This document shows, in pieces, positions 17,829-26,520 of a DNA stretch of 64,000 nt (positions are counted from its first letter, which is position 1; each line of letters opens with the position of its first letter). The DNA is from Corynebacterium tuberculostearicum (GTDB lineage: Bacteria; Actinomycetota; Actinomycetes; Mycobacteriales; Mycobacteriaceae). The stretch lies in NCBI RefSeq assembly GCF_030506365.1, contig NZ_CP073092.1, positions 682,001 through 746,000 on the forward strand, given 5' to 3'. A program made the translations under genes and the position numbers. The notes under the pieces were generated by a model, which saw only the letters and a list, made by a program, of their open reading frames with translations, made no database searches and was not told the DNA's origin.

Positions 17829-19264
17829 AGGGTGTCAGGAAGTTTGTGTGTGAGGCTCTGATCTAGAAGGAGTTTCACCGATAATGACTACGGTGTCACT
17901 GAAGAAAAGCCATGACCCGGCGAGGGTCAACGAGATCAGCGAGAAGCTGATGGAAAATTCTGAAATCGCCAGCTTGATTAGCGAGCTGTCGAGCTCCGCT
18001 GATGATGCAAGCGAGCTGGTCAAAGGCCTGCTGCAAGCATCAATCAACGCTGGCCTTAAGGCGGAGATGGATGCGCACTTGGGCTACGGCCATTCCGACC
18101 GCAAGGCCAAAGCGAAGGTGGAAACCGCACAGGAGAATAATCACCGTAACGGGTCGTACACCAAGACCGTCAATTCTGGCTACGGCGCAGTTGAGGTGAC
18201 CGTTCCCAGGGATCGTGCCGGCACGTTTACTCCTCGGATGGTGCCCAAGGGTGCACGTCGGCTCACAGAGCTCGACGACATGATTATCTCGCTCTACGCC
18301 GGTGGGATGACCGTGCGCGATATCCAGCATCACCTCGCGACCACCCTTGGGGTGGATATGAGCCCGGATACGATCAGCACCATTACCGATGCGGTGTTAG
18401 ACGAGGTCATGATCTGGCAAAACCGCCAGCTCGACGAGTTTTACCCGGTGATCTTCCTCGACGCGCTACGCGTGAAAATCCGTGACGGCCACCGCGTGGT
18501 CAACAAGGCTTGCTACATGGCGGTTGGTGTCGATATGGACGGCATCAAGCACATCCTGGGATTGTGGATCGCGGACAATGAAGGAGCCGCATTCTGGGCA
18601 TCGGTGTGTGCGGATCTGGCCAACCGCGGTGTCCAAGACGTGTTCATCGTGTGCTGCGACGGGCTCAAAGGCCTGCCGGAAGCCGTGGAGGCAACCTGGC
18701 CGAATTCCATGGTACAGACCTGTATTGTGCACCTGATTCGGGCTGCGAACCGGTGGGTGTCCTACCAGGACCGCAAAGCAGTCTCCCGCGCGCTGCGTGA
18801 GGTCTACACAGCCGCTAACGAGGACACCGCACGTGCCAGCCTGGATGCTTTCGAGGCCAGTGAACTTGGCCGGAAATACCCCCAGTCGGTCAAAGTCTGG
18901 CGCGACGCCTGGGAGCGGTTCGTGCCGTTTCTGCAGTTTCCGCCGGCGGCACGCCGGGTGCTCTACACCACCAATTCAATCGAGTCGCTGAATGCTGAAC
19001 TGCGTAAAGCTACCCGCAACAGGGGCCAATTCCCGAACGATACCGCGGCGCAGAAAACGCTGTGGCTGATGATCTGCAACATCGAACAAGCGTGCCGCCC
19101 AGCGAGCGAAGAAAGCAAAGCGCAACATTGAGTGCAACGGCTATATTGAAGGAGCGAAAGCCACCGGGTGGAAACAAGCCATCAACCAACTAGCCGTGGC
19201 TTACCCCGACCGATTCGCGGACTACTTGTAAACCACCCCCCGCACACAAACAATCGGACACCCT
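17829..19264 (+). mobile_element. IS256-family insertion sequence, 1.44 kb
   Basis: Ends are imperfect 22-bp inverted repeats: left AGGGTGTCAGGAAGTTTGTGTG's first 8 and last 9 bases match the right end read in reverse complement (18 of 22 positions), at 17829-17850 and 19243-19264. One transposase frame lies between. No target-site duplication is visible, and different IS remnants lie on the two sides, so the element probably sits at a rearranged junction. Confidence 0.75.
17884..19231 (+). pseudogene. IS256-family (mutator-type) transposase, C-terminally frameshifted
   Basis: A DDE transposase with the features of IS256/mutator: ETAQENNHRNGSYTKTV, FLDALRVKIRDG (first D), IVCCDGLKGLPEAV (second D) and YTTNSIESLNAELRK (E). 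The open frame ends at 19131 after 415 residues. A different frame continues from about 19085 as KRAAQRAKKAKRNIECNGYI and AYPDRFADYL to TAA 19229-19231, the normal family C-terminus. Loss of two bases near 19083-19088 (GAAGAC to GAAC) would explain this. The DDE triad is intact, but the C-terminal helix is replaced; activity is doubtful. Confidence 0.82.
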
Positions 19265-19592
19265 CACTTAACCGGATATGGCACCCAGCTTCCGTAGCTA
19301 CGGCATAAGCCGCGGTAAGATGCATCCCACATCTTTTGGCGGCTTGGTGTACTGACAGTCCGCTTCGGACTAGCTCCACAAGCTGGAAAGCCTGGCTGCC
19401 GCGGCGATCAACTCGTTTGGCTTTAAACACGACTGGCAATCCAAAGGCATGGCAAAAATTCAAAGCATGCCCGTAATGACAACCAAGCTCACCAGCCGCC
19501 GAACGGACACTACGCCCACTGCCAACCAAGGCAACTAAGCCACGACGATCCGACTCAGACAACGAATGAAACGGGCCGACAACCCCAGACAC
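19265..19592 (-). pseudogene. Helix-turn-helix transposase N-terminal fragment
   Basis: From GTG 19592 (after TTAGGAGGG) the frame reads about 109 residues with two HTH-like units (RSVRSAAGELGCHYGHAL; LSVHQAAKRCGMHLTAAYA) before it runs into the right end of the IS256-type element at 19264. This is what a transposase N-terminus looks like, most likely IS30- or IS481-like, but the catalytic part is missing so the family is uncertain. The IS256 element or an associated deletion probably removed the rest. Confidence 0.45.
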
Positions 19593-19695
19593 AACAACAC
19601 CCTCCTAAGGGAAAGTGTTGCAACGACCCTCTGAACTCAAGGCTTGAAACTGTTATGCTATTGGGAGCAATTGTTGTCGGTGAAAGGAGTAGGCA

Positions 19696-19722
19696 GTGCT
19701 CATCCGTCGTGTTTTTGCGTAA
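19696..19722 (+). CDS. Leader peptide MLIRRVFA upstream of the ABC-F gene
   Basis: GTG-CTC-ATC-CGT-CGT-GTT-TTT-GCG-TAA, eight residues, placed 8 bases after AAAGGAG. Its last codons form the left arm of a hairpin (GTGTTTT with AAAACAC). Short leader ORFs with hairpins are the hallmark of drug-inducible erm and ABC-F genes, where an antibiotic-stalled ribosome opens the downstream structure. Two adjacent Arg codons are compatible with macrolide-type arrest motifs, but this is inference. Confidence 0.55.
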   Translation: MLIRRVFA

Positions 19723-19743
19723 AACACTAAAGGAAGAACGGAT
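19702..19743 (+). promoter_or_regulatory. Attenuator hairpins between leader peptide and ABC-F start
   Basis: Nested inverted repeats: ATCCGT (19702-19707) with ACGGAT (19738-19743), and inside it GTGTTTT (19709-19715) with AAAACAC (19721-19727). The purine-rich AAAGGAAG (19729-19736) that could serve the ABC-F ATG at 19750 is enclosed by the outer pair. Translation of the leader would disrupt the structure. Confidence 0.5.
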
Positions 19744-19749
19744 TTAAGC

Positions 19750-21273
19750 ATGCCTATTTTATTGAACGACCTTTCCCTAGGATGGCCCGATGGCACAACC
19801 TGCTTCAGTGGCCTAAACGGTGCCTTTTCTGGCCCTTTAACTGCGCTGATTGGGGATAATGGTGCAGGAAAGACATCTCTGTTAAACGTCATCCTTGGCA
19901 AAATCTTGCCTACTGCTGGAACGGTGGAAAAGCCGGAATCGATAGCGTACCTGCCACAAGACCTTGCTTGGAATGAAAATGATGTAGTAGCAGACATCTT
20001 CGGTGTCACCCAAGTGCTCACGGCGATTTCCGCAGTCGAAGCCGGTGAGTATGAACCAGAACTCTATGAGTTAATTGGGGAGCAATGGGACGTCGGTGAG
20101 CGCATTGCCGCTGCCCTTTCCGCCGCCGGATTGGATATCCCGTTGGACCGCCCTATCAAAAGCCTCTCTGGAGGTGAAGCGGTCCGCGTCGCTTTGGTGG
20201 CGGTGTTCTTGTCCGAGCCGGATTTCATTATCCTCGATGAACCGACCAATAACCTCGACGGAACTGCTAAGAAGCATCTGAAAGATATGTTGGTAAATGC
20301 CGCGGCGCCGGTGCTAGTGGTAAGCCATGACAAAGACCTGTTGGATGTAGTTTCCGAGGTAGCGGAATTAAGGGATGGGAACCTACGCTTCTTCCAAGGC
20401 AACTATTCCGACTACCTAGCCACGATTAATGCAGAACAGGAAGTAGCTCAAAAAGCAGTATCTACCGCCAAGGCGACTTATAAGCAGCAACTCCGCGAAC
20501 AACAAGCAATGCAAACACGAATTGCGCGTGATGCGCGCCGTGGAAAGAAGTTCGCGGAGTCGAAGCGCAAACCAGGCATGACGATGAAGCTTGATAAGCA
20601 GCGATCCGAAAAGACGGCATCACGCAGAGCGCAAATCCATTCAGACGCAGTTGAAGCGGCCCAACGCTCTTTAGCTCGAGCTGCGCGAAACATACGAGAT
20701 GATGATTCGGTCTATATCGAGCTGCCACAAACTGAGCTGCCGGAAGGGAAGCGGGTTATTTCGATTCCTGGGCTGACGATTGTCGGCCCAGAACGGGTGC
20801 GCTTGTCAGGACCAAATGGAAGTGGCAAGACCACGCTCTTAAACCGAATTAACTCCGGTGAGGTGGGCTACGTGATCGGCAACTCGGGGTATTTGCGTCA
20901 ACGAATTGGATTAGATCCTTCTCTAAGCGTATGGGACGTGGTTACCAACGCGAATCCACGAGAGGATCCGCAGTTCATCCGTGATCAGCTAGCTCAGTTG
21001 TTATTTCAATCTGACTCGGTTCATGCGTTGACAGGGACCCTCTCGGGAGGCGAAAGATTTAGGGCGGAATTCGCCAGAGTGCTCTTAGCGGATCCGGCGC
21101 CGCAATTGCTAATGCTCGATGAGCCGACTAACAACATCGATATTTCAACTGTTGATTGGTTGGTCTCAGTCTTGAAAAACTATCGGGGCGCATTGCTAGT
21201 GGTGAGCCATGATGAAGATTTCTGCTCGCGGATCAAACTTACGAGGCAAGTTTCTATAGAGGACATTGGATGA
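19750..21273 (+). CDS. ABC-F family ATPase, probable ribosome-protection factor
   Basis: 507 residues, two ABC domains and no membrane segment. First domain: Walker A GDNGAGKTSLL, signature LSGGEAVR, Walker B FIILDEPTNNLD. Second domain: GPNGSGKTTLL, LSGGERFRAEFARVLL, LMLDEPTNNIDIS. The interdomain linker (about residues 230-310) is rich in Lys/Arg/Gln, as in ABC-F proteins that reach into the ribosomal E/P site to dislodge antibiotics or relieve stalling. The leader peptide and hairpins upstream fit drug induction. GC is lower than in flanking genes and IS remnants lie next to it, so it was probably acquired. Housekeeping Uup/EttA-like function is the alternative. Confidence 0.88.
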   Translation: MPILLNDLSLGWPDGTTCFSGLNGAFSGPLTALIGDNGAGKTSLLNVILGKILPTAGTVEKPESIAYLPQDLAWNENDVVADIFGVTQVLTAISAVEAGEYEPELYELIGEQWDVGERIAAALSAAGLDIPLDRPIKSLSGGEAVRVALVAVFLSEPDFIILDEPTNNLDGTAKKHLKDMLVNAAAPVLVVSHDKDLLDVVSEVAELRDGNLRFFQGNYSDYLATINAEQEVAQKAVSTAKATYKQQLREQQAMQTRIARDARRGKKFAESKRKPGMTMKLDKQRSEKTASRRAQIHSDAVEAAQRSLARAARNIRDDDSVYIELPQTELPEGKRVISIPGLTIVGPERVRLSGPNGSGKTTLLNRINSGEVGYVIGNSGYLRQRIGLDPSLSVWDVVTNANPREDPQFIRDQLAQLLFQSDSVHALTGTLSGGERFRAEFARVLLADPAPQLLMLDEPTNNIDISTVDWLVSVLKNYRGALLVVSHDEDFCSRIKLTRQVSIEDIG

Positions 21274-21352
21274 GCCGACTCCAAGGTGGAGGTATCGCGA
21301 GTCAGTGCGCCACACCCTGCCCGAATTCAGCCCAAGGGTGAGCAGTGGCACA

Positions 21353-22459
21353 ATGGTGGGCATGCTGAAAACCACGATTGATCTCTTCGCCATTGCGCAC
21401 AACGTCCGCCTCATCAAGGAAAAGGTGGGGCCTGAGGTCAAGCTCATGTGCGTGGTCAAGGCCGATGCCTATGGGCACGGCGCGGCCAAGGTTGTGCCGG
21501 TGATGGCGCGTGCCGGTGCGGATTGCTTTGGCGTGGCCACCTTGCGGGAGGCGGTGGACCTGCGCCGCGCGGGCGTGGATGCGCCCATCGTGGCCTGGAT
21601 CTGGCAAACAGATGAAATCCTCGAAGAAGCCTTGGCCAATGGAATTGAGGTAGCGGTCAATTCCCTTGAGCAGGCGCATAAGCTGGTCAAGGCCGATTTT
21701 CCTGCTGAGGTATACGTCAAGGTGGAAACCGGCATGCACCGCTCCGGTGTGGACGAAGAGGATTGGGCAGAGACCTTTAAGGTGTTGCGCGATGCCCCAC
21801 ACATCAAGGTGCTCGGGCTCATGTCCCACTTTGCGTGCGCCGATGAGCCGGATAATCCGCACAATGACGCCCAAGAGGAGGCGTTCCGCACGGCCCTGCA
21901 ACTCGCGCGTGAGATTGGTTTGGAATGCCCGGTCAATCACCTGGCCAATTCGCCCGCAGTGCTGACGCGTCCTTCCTCCTATTTCGAGCAGGTGCGCGTA
22001 GGCGCCGCTTGCTATGGCTTGGAGCCCATTGAAGGACGCGAACACGGCTTGCGCCCAGCCATGACCTGGTCCGGCCAGATTTTTAACGTCAAGCCCATTC
22101 AACCGGGCGAGGGTACGTGCTATGGATTGACCTGGAAGGCGGATAAGCCGGGTTTCTTAGCCACCGTGGACTGTGGTTATGCCGATGGCCTGCCGCGTGG
22201 CTATCAGGGCGACCTGCACGTGGGCATTGGTGGGCACCTCTACCCGCAGGTAGGAAGAATCTGCATGGATCAGATTGTGGTGGACTTAGGTGAGAACCCG
22301 CATGGCGTGGACACGGGGCAAGACGCCGTGATCTTTGGCAACGGGGGAGTATCGGCCACGGATCTCGCCGCGGCAGCAGGCACCATCAACTATGAGGTGG
22401 TGTGCCTGCCCGATGGCCGCACCGAACGCGAATATATAGGAGAAGAAAATGCGCAATAG
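21353..22459 (+). CDS. alr: Alanine racemase
   Basis: PLP enzyme interconverting L- and D-alanine for peptidoglycan. The PLP-lysine motif is VVKADAYGHG, with HRSGVDEEDW, NSPAVLTRP and the C-terminal substrate region QVGRICMDQ. ATG 21353 is chosen (AAGGGTGAG ten bases upstream), giving 368 residues; ATG 21362 is equally possible, while the open frame back to 21266 overlaps the ABC-F gene. The tsaE ATG overlaps its 3' end by 11 bases, so alr and tsaE form one operon, as in mycobacteria. Confidence 0.95.
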   Translation: MVGMLKTTIDLFAIAHNVRLIKEKVGPEVKLMCVVKADAYGHGAAKVVPVMARAGADCFGVATLREAVDLRRAGVDAPIVAWIWQTDEILEEALANGIEVAVNSLEQAHKLVKADFPAEVYVKVETGMHRSGVDEEDWAETFKVLRDAPHIKVLGLMSHFACADEPDNPHNDAQEEAFRTALQLAREIGLECPVNHLANSPAVLTRPSSYFEQVRVGAACYGLEPIEGREHGLRPAMTWSGQIFNVKPIQPGEGTCYGLTWKADKPGFLATVDCGYADGLPRGYQGDLHVGIGGHLYPQVGRICMDQIVVDLGENPHGVDTGQDAVIFGNGGVSATDLAAAAGTINYEVVCLPDGRTEREYIGEENAQ

Positions 22460-22949
22460 CTTTCCCGAATCCGGCAGCCGCGACCTATCCACGGTGGAAG
22501 ACACCTATGCCTTTGGTGAAGAGCTAGGTGCGGCGCTTGAAGCCGGCGATGTAGTGATCCTGGATGGGCCGTTGGGGGCTGGAAAGACGACGCTGACGCA
22601 GGGCGTCGCCAAGGGCATGCAGGTTAAAGGCCGCGTTACCTCGCCAACCTTCGTTATCGCCCGCGTGCACCGCTCCACGGTGGGTGGGCCAGACCTTGTG
22701 CATGTGGATGCCTACCGCCTGCTCGATGAAGGCGGCGCTAATTCCGGGGACCCGCTAGGGGAACTGGACGCCTTGGACTTGGACACGGAGCTGGAAGATG
22801 CCGTGGTTATTGCCGAATGGGGCGGGGGACTGGTGGAACAGATTGCGGAGCGCTACCTATTTATCAGCATCGACCGCGAGCCAGCAGAATATGCCGGCGC
22901 AGAAGAGGATGTTCGCCGCTTCACATGGTCTTGGAAAAATGGTGCATAA
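22449..22949 (+). CDS. tsaE: tRNA t6A biosynthesis ATPase TsaE
   Basis: 166 residues. Walker A GPLGAGKTTLTQG, then RVTSPTFVIARVH and VHVDAYRL, and a Trp-rich C-terminal AEWGGGL, all typical of TsaE/YjeE. It is the ATPase that drives the TsaB-TsaD complex in making N6-threonylcarbamoyladenosine at tRNA position 37. The partners tsaB and tsaD lie 2.4-3.6 kb downstream. ATG overlaps the end of alr. Confidence 0.93.
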   Translation: MRNSFPESGSRDLSTVEDTYAFGEELGAALEAGDVVILDGPLGAGKTTLTQGVAKGMQVKGRVTSPTFVIARVHRSTVGGPDLVHVDAYRLLDEGGANSGDPLGELDALDLDTELEDAVVIAEWGGGLVEQIAERYLFISIDREPAEYAGAEEDVRRFTWSWKNGA

Positions 22950-23002
22950 CACATCCCTGTATATAAAAGTGATTTAAGTGATGAATATCCCAGACAGCTG
23001 AC

Positions 23003-23031
23003 TTGATCTGGGTATAACCACTACGTAATTC
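23003..23031 (+). promoter_or_regulatory. Promoter of the AspT-like transporter, leaderless
   Basis: TTGATC (23003-23008), 17 bases, TAATTC (23026-23031); the GTG start at 23039 falls at the expected transcription start. No Shine-Dalgarno is present. An alternative -10 is TATAAC at 23013. Confidence 0.45.
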
Positions 23032-23038
23032 TATTAAG

Positions 23039-24628
23039 GTGTTGAATTTTCTCGCCTCAAGTCCTTTGCTATCTCTCTTCGTCATCATGGCGGTGGGTCT
23101 AGCGATTGGCAAGATCAAGATCTTCGGCATCTCTCTCGGTGCCGCGGCTGCGATGTTTGTGGCACTGGGTCTATCTACTGCTAATCCGGATATCCAAATT
23201 CCGCCGCTGGTCTATCAATTTGGCCTGGCGATCTTCGTTTATGCCATTGGCCTCAACTTCGGGCCTTCCTTCGTCCGCGAGTTTAAAACCCGCGGCTGGA
23301 AGCTCACCGTCTTCATGCTGGGCATGTTGGTTGTTTTGGTCGCCGTTGGCTATGGCCTCATCCGTGGCTTTGGCCTGAGCGTGCCAGAAGCCGTCGGCAT
23401 GTTCGCCGGTTCGCTCTCCTCCACGCCGGGCATGGCCGCCGTGGTGGAAATGGTGGGCGATTCCACCCCGGTCGTCGGTTACTCCTTGGCCTACCCAGGT
23501 GCGGTAATCGGCGCGATTCTCGTCGCCGCCATCGGCGCCAAGGTTGTCAAGGTGAACCATGAGGAAGATGCCCGCGCAGAGGGCATGATTCCCGCCGAGC
23601 TCGTGGCCAAAGGCGTGCGCCTGACCAAGAACTTCAATGACACCGCTGGGCATATCTACCGCGTTACCGGCCAGACCGTAGTGGCTACTCGTATCATCTC
23701 CGACGAGGAGCGCCACCGCCTCGCCGTCCCGGAAATGCCACTGTGCGAGGGGGAGGCCTACCTGCTCAACGGCTCCGAAGAGGCCGTCGATAAGGCCATT
23801 GAGGTCTTGGGTGAGGAACACCCGGTGGAGCTGACCGAGGACGCTGGGCTTAAATACACCCGCGTTACCGTGTCCAACCCGGAAATTGCCGGTAAGTCCA
23901 TCCGCGAGATCAAGGCCCTCGACCACGGCTTTATTATCGCTCGTATCCGCAAGGGTGATAAGGACCTCGTGCCGCACCCGGACACCGTGCTCAACTACTC
24001 CGACCGCGTTCGCGTGGTGACTAGCCCGAGCCGCTTGCCGTACGTGCGCAAGTACCTCGGTGACTCTGAGGCCGCGCTGGGTAACGCGGACCTGCTGTCC
24101 ATGGCCATCGGCCTGACCTTGGGTATGCTGCTTGGCCTCATTCCGATTCCAATGCCGGGTGGTTCCACCCTGCAGCTGGGCTTCGGTGGCGGCCCCGTGG
24201 TCGTTGGCCTGCTCTTGGGCTACCTCAACCGTACCGGCCCGTTGAACTGGCAGATGCCATTCCACACCCGTGAGACCTTGTCCAATATGGGCCTTACCTT
24301 GTTCCTGGCCGGCGTGGGCACCTCGGCCGGCGCCTCCTTCCGCGATGCCCTGACGGATCCATCCTCCCTGACCATCATGGGCGTGGGCCTTATCATCACC
24401 CTAGTCTCCGCCATCTTGATCGGCGTCATCGGCATGCTGGTGCTCAAGCTGAAGTGGGACGAGGCCATGGGTTGTGCGGCTGGCATGACCACCAACCCCG
24501 CAGTCTTTGCCTATATTCGTGATCAAACCGGCACCGAGCTAGCCGGCCGCGGATGGGCCACGGTCTATCCCACCACAATTATCGGCAAGATTATTGCCTC
24601 GCAGGTATTGCTCCTGTTGTTGCTATAG
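23039..24628 (+). CDS. AspT/YidE-type putative antiporter with RCK domains
   Basis: 529 residues. Two blocks of membrane segments (residues 1-170 and about 350-529) flank a soluble region with two TrkA-C/RCK-type domains (for example LKYTRVTVSNPEIAGKSIRE). This is the layout of the aspartate:alanine antiporter-like family (AspT, YidE, YbjL). Conserved pieces include FAGSLSSTPGMAAVVE and AAGMTTNPAVFAYI, the duplicated family repeats. Substrate is unknown; C. glutamicum SucE, a succinate exporter, belongs to the same family. GTG start with a leaderless promoter. A strong terminator follows. Confidence 0.85.
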   Translation: MLNFLASSPLLSLFVIMAVGLAIGKIKIFGISLGAAAAMFVALGLSTANPDIQIPPLVYQFGLAIFVYAIGLNFGPSFVREFKTRGWKLTVFMLGMLVVLVAVGYGLIRGFGLSVPEAVGMFAGSLSSTPGMAAVVEMVGDSTPVVGYSLAYPGAVIGAILVAAIGAKVVKVNHEEDARAEGMIPAELVAKGVRLTKNFNDTAGHIYRVTGQTVVATRIISDEERHRLAVPEMPLCEGEAYLLNGSEEAVDKAIEVLGEEHPVELTEDAGLKYTRVTVSNPEIAGKSIREIKALDHGFIIARIRKGDKDLVPHPDTVLNYSDRVRVVTSPSRLPYVRKYLGDSEAALGNADLLSMAIGLTLGMLLGLIPIPMPGGSTLQLGFGGGPVVVGLLLGYLNRTGPLNWQMPFHTRETLSNMGLTLFLAGVGTSAGASFRDALTDPSSLTIMGVGLIITLVSAILIGVIGMLVLKLKWDEAMGCAAGMTTNPAVFAYIRDQTGTELAGRGWATVYPTTIIGKIIASQVLLLLLL

Positions 24629-24653
24629 CGGCAATATCTCGCGTTAATTACTC

Positions 24654-24703
24654 ACCCACAGGGTCGCACGCCTACACTGGCAGGCACTACCCTGTGGGTT
24701 TTG
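24654..24703 (+). terminator. Terminator of the AspT-like gene
   Basis: ACCCACAGGGT (24654-24664) and ACCCTGTGGGT (24689-24699) pair perfectly over 11 bases, followed by TTTT. An inner GCCT...AGGC pair sits in the loop. Confidence 0.85.
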
Positions 24704-24791
24704 TGTTGCGGTTAACCAGGTAGCATCGGTTGCCAGTATTACCGCCGCCCGCCTGAAACTTAAACATTTTTCAAGGAGCCATACTCACCCC

Positions 24792-25301
24792 ATGACTAAA
24801 TTCGCTCGCAACCTCACTGCCGTCATCATCGCCATCTTTATCGTTGTCATGATGGTTCTTCTTGCCTCCTCCACGCTGCGCGAGGATAACCACTTGGAGG
24901 GAAACCTCTCCTCCACGCTGGCCAAGGCGCCAAATAACTTGGAGGTCATGACCGTCATGCCCACCGACGTCTATGGCGAGGAATACCCTGCCATTGGTTT
25001 CATCTGCCCAGGCATGCGTGAAGACAAGGTTAAAGAGGCACAGATCGATACCGAGAACATCACCTTTGAAGATGGTGCGGTGCCGGAAGGCAAGAGCTAC
25101 GCGGTAGCCATCTCCCAGAGCGCTAAGCCCTTCATCGAAGAGCTGGATCCGGAAAAGGTCGAGGTGTGCGAGATGATTGACATGCAGATCAAGGCCATGG
25201 AGCAGCAGGGCCAGAGCCTTGATGGCGGAGTGCCCATGATCCAGGGCACCCAGCCGCTGGGCTTCCAGCGCGAGGATGGCACCTGGAAGATGGTTGCCTA
25301 A
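24792..25301 (+). CDS. Membrane-anchored protein of unknown function upstream of tsaB
   Basis: 169 residues. One N-terminal membrane segment (about 6-28, NLTAVIIAIFIVVMMVLLAS) and an extracytoplasmic domain with two Cys (FICPGM, EVCEMI) that could form a disulfide. No family is recognised. ATG follows AAGGAG. Its TAA overlaps the tsaB ATG (TAATG), so it begins the tsaB-rimI-tsaD operon, although nothing suggests a tRNA role. Confidence 0.8.
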   Translation: MTKFARNLTAVIIAIFIVVMMVLLASSTLREDNHLEGNLSSTLAKAPNNLEVMTVMPTDVYGEEYPAIGFICPGMREDKVKEAQIDTENITFEDGAVPEGKSYAVAISQSAKPFIEELDPEKVEVCEMIDMQIKAMEQQGQSLDGGVPMIQGTQPLGFQREDGTWKMVA

Positions 25302-26026
25302 TGCGCGTCCTCGCGATCGACACGGCCACCACCGCCCTGGTTACCGGGGTAGTGGATACCGTCACCGGGCAGACCACCGAGCGCGTGCTGGAGGATACGC
25401 GCGCGCATAATGAACTGCTCATTCCTACCATCACCGAGGTCCTCGCAGAGGCGGGCATGGAGTATTCCGACCTCGATGCGGTGGTCACCGGCGTGGGCCC
25501 GGGACCATTTACCGGGTTGCGCGTGGGTATGGCGACGGCCTCCGCGCTTGCCGACGCTCTCTCTATCCCCCTTCACGGCATCTGTACCCACGATGCCATC
25601 GCGGCCGCCGCCGACCTCCACGTAGAACCTGCCGCCGCGGCCGACGAGGCGACCGCCTTGGTGGCTATCGACGCCCGCCGCAAAGAGATCTATTGGGCCA
25701 CTTACCGCGCTACCGACTCCGGCGTGCAGCGCATTTCTGGTCCTGCGGTGACGAAACCGGCCGAACTCGAGGTGGAACTTGCCTCCACCGCCGAGGTCAT
25801 CATTCCTGACCGCCTTGCTGGGCAACTTCCCGAGCGATTCGCCGCCCTCCCGCACCGCGCGGCCCATCCGACCGCGTCGGCCCTCGTTGCCGCGTCGGCC
25901 CTCGTTGCCGCGGCCGACCTCGAGGCAGAACCGGCTCCCGTCGTGCCGCTGTACCTGCGCCGCCCAGATGCGGTCCCGCCAAAGCAGCAACAGCTTTCTG
26001 CCGCCATCCCGAAGGTCGAGCTGTGA
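25301..26026 (+). CDS. tsaB: tRNA t6A biosynthesis protein TsaB
   Basis: 241 residues starting MRVLAIDTATTALVTGVVD, the ASKHA-fold start of TsaB. GVGPGPFTGLRVGMATASAL is the family signature. TsaB is the catalytically inactive paralogue that scaffolds TsaD and TsaE for t6A37 modification. Residues ~190-210 hold an Ala/Ser-rich repeat (tandem ALVAASALVAA), a low-complexity oddity. Overlaps its neighbours on both sides. Confidence 0.94.
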   Translation: MRVLAIDTATTALVTGVVDTVTGQTTERVLEDTRAHNELLIPTITEVLAEAGMEYSDLDAVVTGVGPGPFTGLRVGMATASALADALSIPLHGICTHDAIAAAADLHVEPAAAADEATALVAIDARRKEIYWATYRATDSGVQRISGPAVTKPAELEVELASTAEVIIPDRLAGQLPERFAALPHRAAHPTASALVAASALVAAADLEAEPAPVVPLYLRRPDAVPPKQQQLSAAIPKVEL

Positions 26027-26511
26027 GGCTGCGCGAGCTAACCCCGGCCGATGCACCCCGGTGCGCCGAGCTGGAAGAGGTCCTTTTTCCAGGCGAAACT
26101 CCGTGGTCCAGCCGGATCTTCCGGGAAGAAATGGCCCAGCCCTTCAACTTCTATCTCGGGGTGGAAGGTGCACTCGAGGCGCCGGAACCCGTGGAGCTCC
26201 TAGGCTATGCGGGCATCGGCATGATGGGACCGGCCGCGGACCCGGAATTTGAAATCCACACCATTGGCGTCGACCCCGCCGCGCAGCGTCGCGGCATCGC
26301 GCGGATGATGATGGACAATATCTGCCATATCGCGGATCTCAAGGATGCCCCGGTCTTCCTCGAGGTTCGCGTGGGCAATGATCCCGCTATTGGCCTGTAT
26401 GAGCGCTACGGCTTTGCCAAGCAGGGGATCCGCAAGAACTATTACCAACCTTCCGGGGCGGATGCGCACGTGATGGTGCGCCCGCGCCAGTCCGAGCGCC
26501 CAGAAGATTAA
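26023..26511 (+). CDS. rimI: Ribosomal-protein-alanine N-acetyltransferase RimI-like
   Basis: 162 residues, one GNAT domain: acetyl-CoA loop VDPAAQRRGIARMMM and EVRVGNDPAIGLYERYGFAK near the C-terminus. GTG start overlaps the tsaB stop (GTGA). RimI acetylates the N-terminus of ribosomal S18 in E. coli; in actinobacteria it is often embedded between tsaB and tsaD, as here. Confidence 0.9.
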   Translation: MRLRELTPADAPRCAELEEVLFPGETPWSSRIFREEMAQPFNFYLGVEGALEAPEPVELLGYAGIGMMGPAADPEFEIHTIGVDPAAQRRGIARMMMDNICHIADLKDAPVFLEVRVGNDPAIGLYERYGFAKQGIRKNYYQPSGADAHVMVRPRQSERPED

Positions 26512-26520
26512 GGAGCAGTC

